This document shows, one piece after another, positions 1 to 5,769 of a stretch of 19,239 nucleotides of DNA (its first letter is position 1; every line of letters starts with the position of its first letter). A program made the translations under genes and the position numbers. The notes under the pieces are model-generated. The model was not told where the DNA came from. It saw only the letters and a list, made by a program, of their open reading frames with translations, and made no database searches. Source of the DNA: Gammaproteobacteria bacterium (GTDB lineage Bacteria; Pseudomonadota; Gammaproteobacteria; Pseudomonadales; Pseudohongiellaceae); the NCBI GenBank assembly GCA_003451715.1, contig DMJN01000208.1:2906-22144 (forward strand). The letters are read 5' to 3'.

Positions 1-63
1 TGTTGGTCATCGATTTAGAGTAACACGGGGACACTCACAACTTAACAACTTCCCCCTCCGCCC

Positions 64-573
64 TTAGTTCTGATAGAACCGGGAATTGATAAAGTTGTAG
101 TCGGTTGCCGCTGCAAGCAGGTGGCAGTCGCGACAGAAGGCAGCGAGTCCGGAATCACCTGTGCCACGCGCACCGTCCGGTCGCACGTATTCCCAATCGC
201 CGGTCTCTGGTGATTGCCCGGCTGCCAGCTTGATCATAACAGTTAATTCGGGATTTCTACGGGCCAGCAGGGCGGCTTCATTATTGAAGCTTTCTTTTAG
301 GAGAATAGTCCCTTGAGGATAAGGAAACCCTCGAGTGCCGCGATTCACCGCTTCGCCCACGGAATTAACATAGATCTGTCGATATGCGTTGATACCCTCG
401 TGCACATTGGTAAGAAAACCGGTAGGGTCTCCTGTAGTGGGTTCTGGTGTCACACGATACCAGGTCAGATAATTATCCCAGGCACTGTCGGCGGGACCCA
501 ATGGCGGTGATGTTGACATACAGGCGGTAAGAGTAATGAGCAGGCTGGTTGCTGCGATGAATTTAAGTATCAT
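64..573 (-). CDS. Cytochrome P460-like c-type haem lipoprotein
   Basis: A 169-residue exported protein. The N-terminus is a lipoprotein signal peptide with lipobox LTAC (Cys18), so it should be lipid-anchored and face the periplasm. A single c-type haem motif, C147-R-D-C150-H151, lies near the C-terminus and is followed by ATDYNF, the arrangement typical of the cytochrome P460 family. Other family-like stretches are IYVN (67-70), YPQGTILLKE (85-94) and a GDWEY segment (125-129). P460 proteins bind a haem c that can be crosslinked to a lysine; some oxidise hydroxylamine, while many homologues have no known substrate. I cannot identify the crosslinking lysine from sequence alone, so enzymatic activity is uncertain; it may be a detoxifying or electron-transfer protein. 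It stands alone on the minus strand, with only unexplained sequence upstream. Family assignment is fairly secure; function is not. Confidence 0.8.
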   Translation of the reverse strand: MILKFIAATSLLITLTACMSTSPPLGPADSAWDNYLTWYRVTPEPTTGDPTGFLTNVHEGINAYRQIYVNSVGEAVNRGTRGFPYPQGTILLKESFNNEAALLARRNPELTVMIKLAAGQSPETGDWEYVRPDGARGTGDSGLAAFCRDCHLLAAATDYNFINSRFYQN

Positions 574-898
574 AATCGTTGTCCTTTCCTCTGTTCTCTT
601 TCTATAAGACTGTGTGGCGAGGCTTTGCCCGTAAGCAATAACCTCGACATGGAATGAAGTTAACTGAGTAACCTCCTTCCGCTAAAATAGAACCACTGTT
701 CATCTGCGCCTGATCTCTGTGCCATTCAAGGTTTTTTCTGTTCTGACTGTAGAGACCCACTTTTCTCAATTCTATTTCAGTGACGATGGCAGATTGGAAG
801 AAGGACACTGACGTGCTAATTGCACAATTCAGAGCCAGGGGCTTTAGCAAACCCGATTAAGTTGTTAATGTTAGTATCCCTTTTGCCCTTGCATTTAA
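574..898. other. Intergenic region without a recognisable gene
   Basis: The space between the P460 gene and the SOS box holds only weak open frames that start at TTG or lack a sensible ribosome-binding site, and none resembles a known family. A good Shine-Dalgarno-like string (AAGGAGG, minus strand, around 673-679) is followed by an ATG only about 20 bases later, which is too far to be convincing. I see no terminator hairpin and no tRNA. Confidence 0.5.
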
Positions 899-918
899 TA
901 CTGTGCTTATATACAGTA
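899..918 (+). promoter_or_regulatory. LexA (SOS) box overlapping a sigma70-like promoter
   Basis: TACTGTGCTTATATACAGTA matches the gammaproteobacterial LexA consensus TACTGTATATATATACAGTA at 17 of 20 positions, including both invariant CTGT/ACAG half-sites with the correct 8-base gap. A plausible promoter overlaps it: -35 TTGCAT at 889-894, a 17-base spacer and -10 TACAGT at 912-917. LexA bound here would therefore block polymerase. The first convincing gene downstream on the plus strand is tag, whose ATG is about 80 bases away. No credible minus-strand gene starts nearby. That tag is the SOS target is inferred from position. Confidence 0.8.
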
Positions 919-1000
919 TATCGCTCTAAAGCATTAACAGCTCGAGCATCAGAAACTGCGAAAGGCTGGGTAGATTCACGACAAAAGACCGCAAAAAACA

Positions 1001-1567
1001 ATGAATTCACGCTGCTGGTGGCCAGGGAATGACCCGGTCTATATTGCCTATCATGACGAGGAATGGGGGGTTCCGGTACGGGACGATCGCCTGCTGTTCG
1101 AATTTCTCTGTCTCGAAGGACAGCAGGCCGGTCTCAGCTGGATTACCGTACTCAAGAAACGGGATCATTACCGTAAATGTTTCAATAACTTCGACATAGC
1201 CGCTGCGGCACGATTAACCGACGCACGCATCGAGAAATTGCTGCAGGATTCCGGTCTGATCAGAAACCGGCTGAAGCTCTATTCGATACGCAGCAATGCC
1301 CAGGCATTTCAAAAAGTACAGGAAGAATTTGGAAGCTTCGAAACCTACATCTGGTCTTTCATCAACGGCTCAACCATCGACGGCAAGCGTAAGAATCCGA
1401 AAGATGTCCCGGCAACGACTGCCGAGAGCGACGCCATGTCCAAAGACCTGAAGAAACGAGGATTTAAATTCGTTGGCAGCACGATCTGCTACGCTTTCAT
1501 GCAGGCTGCTGGCCTGGTCAATGACCATACGGGTAATTGTTTTCGCTACCGCGAATTGAAAAACTGA
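1001..1567 (+). CDS. tag: DNA-3-methyladenine glycosylase I
   Basis: Cytoplasmic base-excision repair enzyme that removes 3-methyladenine from alkylated DNA. The 188-residue length is normal for the family. The zinc-site residues of TagI are present: Cys5, His18, His176 and Cys180, each offset by one from the E. coli positions. Also present are the YHDEEWG motif (17-23), Glu39 for substrate recognition and the LSWITVLKKR segment (45-54) with Trp47. The start is fixed by the conserved RCWW just after the ATG; an in-frame stop about 30 bases upstream excludes a longer form. The leader is A-rich (GCAAAAAACA) with no clear Shine-Dalgarno, so translation may be weak. A LexA box lies about 80 bases upstream, whereas tag in E. 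coli is regarded as constitutive. The downstream VOC gene is close enough to be co-transcribed. Confidence 0.95.
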   Translation: MNSRCWWPGNDPVYIAYHDEEWGVPVRDDRLLFEFLCLEGQQAGLSWITVLKKRDHYRKCFNNFDIAAAARLTDARIEKLLQDSGLIRNRLKLYSIRSNAQAFQKVQEEFGSFETYIWSFINGSTIDGKRKNPKDVPATTAESDAMSKDLKKRGFKFVGSTICYAFMQAAGLVNDHTGNCFRYRELKN

Positions 1568-1607
1568 GTCAAAAAAACATTCTTACTAACCCTGGAGGGG
1601 AATAATC

Positions 1608-1988
1608 ATGATTGGATATGTAACACTTGGAACGAATGACATGGAGAAAGCGGCCGCATTCTACGATGCCCTGCTCGGTGAATTAGGTGCCGTCCGATTC
1701 ATGGAAATGGAAACCTTTATCCCCTGGTCGGTGGATCCCAACCAACCGGCACTGTCGGTGACGAAACCATTCGATGGCAATGCAGCCACGGTCGGTAACG
1801 GCACCATGGTGGCTCTGATTGTCGATAGTAATGACAAGGTCGATGCAATTTACGCTAAAGCCATTGAACAGGGAGCGACCGATGAAGGTCCGGCTGGCCC
1901 ACGGGGAGAGGGTGGATTTTATGCGGGTTATTTCAGAGATTTAGACGGCAACAAGCTGAATGTGTTCTGTATGACGCCTCAGTCATAG
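1608..1988 (+). CDS. VOC (glyoxalase/bleomycin-resistance fold) family protein
   Basis: A 126-residue single-copy vicinal-oxygen-chelate protein. It begins MIGYVTLGTNDMEKAAAFYDALL, the first beta-alpha unit of the fold, and ends GYFRDLDGNKLNVFC, the last strand unit. The usual first metal ligand (His at the 'HV' start of VOC enzymes) is Tyr4 here, and the last-strand Glu is replaced in NKLNVFC, so a classical metal-dependent reaction is doubtful. The GPAGPRGEGGFYAGYFRDLDGNKLN stretch matches a widespread proteobacterial VOC subfamily of unknown substrate. A strong ribosome-binding site (GGAGGGG) precedes the ATG. It sits 40 bases behind tag on the same strand and could be read from the same SOS-type promoter. 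The fold is secure; the function is unknown. Confidence 0.85.
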   Translation: MIGYVTLGTNDMEKAAAFYDALLGELGAVRFMEMETFIPWSVDPNQPALSVTKPFDGNAATVGNGTMVALIVDSNDKVDAIYAKAIEQGATDEGPAGPRGEGGFYAGYFRDLDGNKLNVFCMTPQS

Positions 1989-2035
1989 GCTTGTGACTTG
2001 TCGGGGGTCAGAGGAACTTGTCGGGGTGACTTGTC

Positions 2036-2140
2036 GGGGTCAGAGTAAATTGATTAATCTTCTGGATTAGTTAATTGCTCTCCAGCAAAGATCAATTTAC
2101 TCTGACCCCACTTCTGTGAAGATCAATTTACTCTGACCCC
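2036..2140. repeat. REP-like inverted repeat with a tandem right arm
   Basis: The 19-base arm GGGGTCAGAGTAAATTGAT at 2036-2054 is repeated as a perfect inverse at 2091-2109 and again at 2122-2140. The right side is a tandem duplication: 2090-2119 is identical to 2121-2150. Further partial copies of TCGGGGT and CTGACCCC flank it at about 2009-2036 and 2150-2175. Such GGGGTCAG...TTTACTCTGACCCC elements are dispersed REP/BIME-type repeats in gammaproteobacteria, often mobilised by RAYT (IS200/IS605-like) transposases; none is encoded in this window. The element can fold into a long hairpin and may end transcription from both the VOC and PspB-like sides. Confidence 0.8.
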
Positions 2141-2175
2141 ACTTCTGTGACCCCATGTCTTCCTGACCCCACTTC

Positions 2176-2433
2176 TCATAGATTTCCTATCTTTCGTTCC
2201 AGGTCGTAGTTGCGATCGGTAACAATACTCTCCAACACAACTATTCTTTCCTTCAGCTCGGTGATTTGATTTTCCAGGTCATCTGTTGAGTTTTCATGCA
2301 GTTCCTTCTTGAGTTCACCGAGTTGAGCATTGGTAATTCGCTTATTCTTAAAGTACTCGCTAATAAATACCATCATACTCACAGGTATCATAACGGCCAT
2401 CATGATTGAGAAAATCTGTAAGGCTGCAAGCAT
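2176..2433 (-). CDS. Small PspB-like membrane protein with coiled coil
   Basis: An 85-residue protein with one N-terminal transmembrane helix (about residues 4-25), a short basic stretch (FKNKRI) and a charged helical region that looks like a coiled coil (about 35-75). The C-terminal RIVVLESIVTDRNYDLERKI closely resembles the end of phage-shock protein B and its relatives. PspB in E. coli sits in the inner membrane and, with PspC, signals membrane stress to PspA. No pspA, pspC or pspF neighbour is present here, so this is an orphan relative and the role is inferred. The start is well supported by an AGGAG ribosome-binding site a few bases upstream on the minus strand. Its stop lies immediately beside a REP-like repeat and another lies upstream, so the gene is bracketed by repeats. 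Confidence 0.7.
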   Translation of the reverse strand: MLAALQIFSIMMAVMIPVSMMVFISEYFKNKRITNAQLGELKKELHENSTDDLENQITELKERIVVLESIVTDRNYDLERKIGNL

Positions 2434-2472
2434 AATAATCTCCTCTGTTTTTTGCGCTATTCCTAAGAATCA

Positions 2473-2550
2473 AAGGGGTCAGGGACACTTGATCCAATGA
2501 ACGGGCGCACAGTCTTGATAGTTTATCAGATCAAATGCCCCTGACCCCTT
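2473..2550. repeat. Second REP-like inverted repeat
   Basis: The left arm at 2473-2494 (AAGGGGTCAGGGACACTTGA plus TC) and the right arm at 2529-2550 are inverse copies with two mismatches in 22 bases. An inner hairpin TGATA-GTT-TATCA lies at 2516-2528. The core GGGGTCAGGGACACTT is related to, but not the same as, the 2036-2140 element, so two REP subfamilies lie about 330 bases apart. Confidence 0.75.
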
Positions 2551-2700
2551 CGATTTTGGGTAGTATGGTAATACAGCAAGATTCGGACCATTGATATTAT
2601 TCAATATTTTCAATGGCTTAGGAATGGCCCCGCAAGTGGTGATGGTGAGAAAATACTAATTGTTAGCGATTTACACGAAACCGGATCGCCGGGCGTAAAA
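2551..2700. other. Intergenic stretch, nothing recognised
   Basis: With the repeat at 2473-2550 and the terminator at 2701-2730 this fills the gap between the PspB-like gene and the FAH gene. It is AT-rich and I see no open frame with a ribosome-binding site, no promoter I would defend and no RNA gene. Confidence 0.4.
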
Positions 2701-2733
2701 AAACCCGGTCACCGCTGGGTGACCGGGTTTTTA
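2697..2733 (-). terminator. Bidirectional rho-independent terminator
   Basis: A perfect 13-bp stem, AAACCCGGTCACC (2701-2713) and GGTGACCGGGTTT (2718-2730), with a 4-base GCTG loop. It is flanked by an A-run on the left (from 2697) and a T-run on the right, so it works in either direction. It lies just beyond the stop of the minus-strand FAH gene and should end that transcript. Confidence 0.92.
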
Positions 2734-2751
2734 TTGAATTCAGTGGCTTGG

Positions 2752-3582
2752 TTACTTGCCCTGAACGACTTCGTTCTTGAGCACACCCACACCTTCTATT
2801 TCCACTTCGTAGGTATCGCCTGGAACCATGGCGCGGGTGCTACCCATGGTACCTGACCAGATCATATCGCCGGGCTCCAGAGTAAAATAGGAAGAAATAT
2901 AGCTCACCATTTCTTCCATATTGAATATCAGGTCATTGCTGTTCTGTCCCTGCACGACCTCACCATTGTGACGACCGGTGATCTGCAGGTTCTTGTAATC
3001 CAGACCTCTAACCAGTGCGGGGCCGACGGCATTGAAACCACGCGAGCCCTTTGCCCGGACCCACTGGATGTCGCCGCCCTGCCAGGCGCGCTCACTGACG
3101 TCGTTGCCGGCAGTGACACCGAAGATGTATTCATGGGCATCCGCTACCGCAACATTCTCGGCACGCTTGCCGATGACTATCGCCATTTCCGCCTCATAGT
3201 GCAGGTTCTGGGATTCGGCGGGCCGTATGATTGGATCTTCCGGTCCCACGATTGAATTGGCGGGAACGATGAACAATCCGGGGTATTCGGCAGGATCACC
3301 CGTGATATGACTGCGGAAGTTAAATGCGGTCATGAAGACCAGCGTAGGTTCGACCGGTGCTTCGAGTCGGACATCAGACATGTCGAATTTCGTGCCAGAG
3401 TGTTCCATGGTGTCATAGGGCGCGCCGGCCAGTTGAAAAACTTCATCGCCGTGCACCATGCCCCAGGATATCTCGCCACCGCCCTGTGAATAGCGGACAA
3501 ACCGTTCCGGTTCCTGCGCGACCGCAAGCACGCTGGATAACGCCAGCACCAGAGCTGCTGATAATGTCATTAATCGCTTCAT
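2752..3582 (-). CDS. Exported fumarylacetoacetate hydrolase family protein
   Basis: A 276-residue FAH-superfamily protein. Residues 1-22 are a Sec signal peptide (MKRL..., hydrophobic core, cleavage after AVA), so the mature enzyme should be periplasmic; most FAH-family enzymes are cytoplasmic. The catalytic domain is intact: metal ligands Glu130 and Glu132 (HYEAEMAIVIGK), Asp161 in GNDVSER, and Lys178 in AKGSRGFNAVGP, with the C-terminal GDMIWSGT and GDTYEVEIEGVG motifs. Members hydrolyse, decarboxylate or isomerise acyl-pyruvate or oxo-acid substrates using Mg or Mn. The start is supported by a GGGAGG ribosome-binding site. It is the last gene of a minus-strand series and ends at a strong terminator. 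Family is certain; substrate unknown. Confidence 0.9.
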   Translation of the reverse strand: MKRLMTLSAALVLALSSVLAVAQEPERFVRYSQGGGEISWGMVHGDEVFQLAGAPYDTMEHSGTKFDMSDVRLEAPVEPTLVFMTAFNFRSHITGDPAEYPGLFIVPANSIVGPEDPIIRPAESQNLHYEAEMAIVIGKRAENVAVADAHEYIFGVTAGNDVSERAWQGGDIQWVRAKGSRGFNAVGPALVRGLDYKNLQITGRHNGEVVQGQNSNDLIFNMEEMVSYISSYFTLEPGDMIWSGTMGSTRAMVPGDTYEVEIEGVGVLKNEVVQGK

Positions 3583-3690
3583 TCCTAACCTCCCACTGAA
3601 GTCTTGATTTTTTCAAGCTGTGTAGATGAACAGCCGATGCTACGCTGCTTGTAGGGTAGGGTCAACTGGCCTGAGGCCATGAAATCCGGG

Positions 3691-4182
3691 CTATTTTTGC
3701 GCGTGGTGTTCGCTTTGCAGTTGGGCGTAGGCAATAGAATTCATCTCGTTAGCACGATTCCCGAAGACTATCTTGTGCAGCGTATCGGCGAGGATTTCCT
3801 GAAAATTATCAGCATGCAGGTAAGCGGCCACGTTGCCATCGGTTGGGTCCAGCGCAATTTGTTTCAAGTCCTTACGATGATCTTCCGTGATGATGATGAA
3901 GGGAGTCGGATTACGAAACGGGCTACGACCTTCTTCACTTCGTACCTGGAACAAAAACTGATCGCGTGGTTTCTTATAGCTGTTCCAGCCGGTAATCAGG
4001 CAGGCAAGTTTGTTAGTGAACAAGCCGAAGCCTCGATTGTATTGCTGCATGGCCTCCATAGCATTCGTTTCATTGTAGGTATTAATCGCCGTGTACAAAC
4101 CCGTATGACCAATAAGCACCGCGCACTCATCGACCAATGCGTTGTCTAGATCATATAGCAGGACTACAGGTTTCAGGCTCAT
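3691..4182 (-). CDS. Degenerate receiver-like (pseudo-receiver) protein
   Basis: A 163-residue cytoplasmic protein with no clear named family. Its layout follows a CheY-like receiver: strand 1 VVLLYDLDN (6-14) with acidic Asp11 and Asp13; strand 3 LACLITGWN (59-67), where the phospho-acceptor Asp is missing (Gly65/Trp66); strand 4 PFIIITED (94-101) with Thr99; and strand 5 AAYLHADNF (119-127), where the usual Lys-Pro is His-Ala. It is therefore probably unable to take a phosphate in the usual way. An unusual insert, NSYKKPRDQFLFQVRSEEG (67-85), follows strand 3. The start is the ATG 21 bases after the nitroreductase stop, without a strong ribosome-binding site, which suggests translational coupling. 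Homology to receivers is my reading of the pattern and should be treated as tentative. Confidence 0.65.
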   Translation of the reverse strand: MSLKPVVLLYDLDNALVDECAVLIGHTGLYTAINTYNETNAMEAMQQYNRGFGLFTNKLACLITGWNSYKKPRDQFLFQVRSEEGRSPFRNPTPFIIITEDHRKDLKQIALDPTDGNVAAYLHADNFQEILADTLHKIVFGNRANEMNSIAYAQLQSEHHAQK

Positions 4183-4203
4183 GGTTTTATGAAGCAGCTC
4201 TAA

Positions 4204-4932
4204 TCAATTGGAACGAAAGAAGATGTTGGCGGAAATGTCATCACGGGTCGTGCGAGTTTCGTTCGCCGGCACCGCCTCATCTTCATAGCCGAAGCTTATC
4301 CCGAATAAAATCTTCGTGCCATCCTGAATATCGAATGCGTCTCTGATCAGGTCAGGATAGTTGCGCATGGTTGCCATCGGGCAGCTGTGCAGACCGAACG
4401 CAACCATCGTCAGCATCAGTGTCTGTGCCCACATGCCCACATCGAGAGCCGCAGGGACGCCGAACTTGGGATCCATCCCGATAAAGGCGATATAGGGTGC
4501 ATCGAAGAACTCGAAATTTCTCAGCACTGCGCGCATTCTACCTTCCTTGTCACCGCGCCCTATCCCCATTTTTGTATACAAGGCTACCGCACATTCCACT
4601 TGTCTGACACGGTACTCATTCTCAAAATCTGAAGAATACTCATAATCTGGATTGGGTTTTACTCCGCCGGTGGTGTTTTCGAGCATTTGCTTTTTCAAGC
4701 GTTCTTTAAGCTCACCAGAGGCAATATATACTTTCCAGGGCTGCACATTGCAATTGGACGGTGCCTGTTGTGCGATCTCGAAGAGTCGATTCAGTACGTC
4801 CTCGGGCACTTCCTTATCCAGGAATCCTCGTACCGAATGACGGGCATACACCGCATCGATCAATCCCGTATCCGGATCCGCCACTGTAGTCTCATTAGTT
4901 GCTGATTCAGTATTAGTGCTTAACTTGTTCAT
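4204..4932 (-). CDS. Nitroreductase-family flavoprotein
   Basis: A 242-residue FMN-dependent oxidoreductase fold. Seen: RHSVRGF (31-37), which carries the FMN-phosphate-binding arginines; APSNCNVQPWKVYI (57-70), with the Ser/Asn/Gln that contact FMN; the mid-protein VGMWAQTLMLTMVAFGLHSCPMA helix; and the C-terminal GISFGYEDE motif. Family members use NAD(P)H to reduce nitro compounds, quinones, enones or other acceptors as dimers in the cytoplasm. The first 20 residues (Thr/Asn/Glu-rich) are a poorly conserved extension. It lies about 110 bases after the SDR gene and 21 bases before the receiver-like gene on the same strand, so it may belong to a shared transcript. The physiological substrate is not evident. 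Confidence 0.9.
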   Translation of the reverse strand: MNKLSTNTESATNETTVADPDTGLIDAVYARHSVRGFLDKEVPEDVLNRLFEIAQQAPSNCNVQPWKVYIASGELKERLKKQMLENTTGGVKPNPDYEYSSDFENEYRVRQVECAVALYTKMGIGRGDKEGRMRAVLRNFEFFDAPYIAFIGMDPKFGVPAALDVGMWAQTLMLTMVAFGLHSCPMATMRNYPDLIRDAFDIQDGTKILFGISFGYEDEAVPANETRTTRDDISANIFFRSN

Positions 4933-5040
4933 TCATCCATTCCGATTTCAATTCTCAAGATTCGATTCTTTCTTATGCAATTCTGCAAGGGATCAGCTGC
5001 CTGAGTATCACTTGTCCTACGAGTATTACTCTGTGCCTTT

Positions 5041-5766
5041 TCAACTCAAGATTCTACCGCCATCCACATCTATAGTGGTACCGGTAATAAAGCCATTATT
5101 CATGACAAAGATTATTCCCTGTGCTACTTCTTCTGAAGTTCCGGCTCGCTTAATCAAATGAGTCGCTGTCATGACTGTTAGTTTATCCTGCTTCTCATCC
5201 CCGAAGTGATCGAACATAGCTGTATCGACTGTTCCAGGTGACACTACATTCACCCGAATGGGTGCCATCTCGACTGCCAGGCAGCGTACCAGATTTTCCA
5301 CCGAGGCACCTACGCAGCTCAGTGCCGATTGGGCCGGCTTGATCTTGCGGGCCGGTGAGCCACTGACCAGGGTAATGCTTGCGTCGGCCGCCAGGTAGGA
5401 TGCGCCGCTACGAACCACTTTGGCGTAACCCCACAGCTTGTCATGGGCCGCCTTGAACTGGTCTTCGGTCTGCTCCAGGAATGGCTTGAGGGTTCGCTCA
5501 CCGCCCACCGCCGCCGAGATCAGGTGATCGATGCTGCCGGCTTCTTCAAAGATCGCCCGCAGGCTCTCGGCATCGTGAGTATCGGCCTGCCTGACTTCAA
5601 ATGTGCCATTGCTCAGCGCTTTCGCCTTCTCGATATGGGCTGCCGAGCGCCCGGCAGCCCACACATTCGCACCCAGCTCGGCGGCGGCCTGCGCCGCTGC
5701 CAATCCAATGCCGGCGGTACCGCCGATGATCACGACATTCTTGCCGGACAAATTATTGCTTGTCAT
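5041..5766 (-). CDS. SDR-family protein lacking the catalytic Tyr-Lys pair
   Basis: A 241-residue Rossmann-fold short-chain dehydrogenase/reductase relative. The nucleotide-binding GGTAGIG (15-21) and the IRVNVVSPGTVDTAMF segment (170-185) are typical, as is the C-terminal GFITGTTIDVDGG. Ser135 of the active site is present (VSGS). Where classical SDRs have YxxxK, this protein reads SALSCVGAS, with Ser150 for Tyr and Ala154 for Lys; I checked this on the nucleotide sequence. Redox catalysis of the normal kind is therefore unlikely, although a group of SDR relatives with this change exists. The start has a strong AAGGAG ribosome-binding site embedded in the end of the flavoprotein gene, 3 bases away, so the two are translationally coupled. 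Confidence 0.9.
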   Translation of the reverse strand: MTSNNLSGKNVVIIGGTAGIGLAAAQAAAELGANVWAAGRSAAHIEKAKALSNGTFEVRQADTHDAESLRAIFEEAGSIDHLISAAVGGERTLKPFLEQTEDQFKAAHDKLWGYAKVVRSGASYLAADASITLVSGSPARKIKPAQSALSCVGASVENLVRCLAVEMAPIRVNVVSPGTVDTAMFDHFGDEKQDKLTVMTATHLIKRAGTSEEVAQGIIFVMNNGFITGTTIDVDGGRILS

Positions 5767-5769
5767 ACA

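Noticed and set aside
27..55. GGGGACACT...TCCCC sequence at the left edge, resembling a REP element
   Set aside because: The inverted arms are only 5 bases, and the likeness to the other repeats is limited to GGGG and GACACT.
602..850. Minus-strand open frame of 82 codons below the LexA box
   Set aside because: It starts at TTG without a ribosome-binding site, has no recognisable family and no coding-like composition.
820..1032. Plus-strand 70-codon open frame with a hydrophobic stretch across the LexA box
   Set aside because: Its start is upstream of the SOS promoter, it overlaps the start of tag in another frame and it resembles nothing known.
3667..3679. Short hairpin TGGCC-TGA-GGCCA after the receiver-like gene
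   Set aside because: The stem has only 5 bp and no T-run follows on the minus strand, so it is not a convincing terminator.
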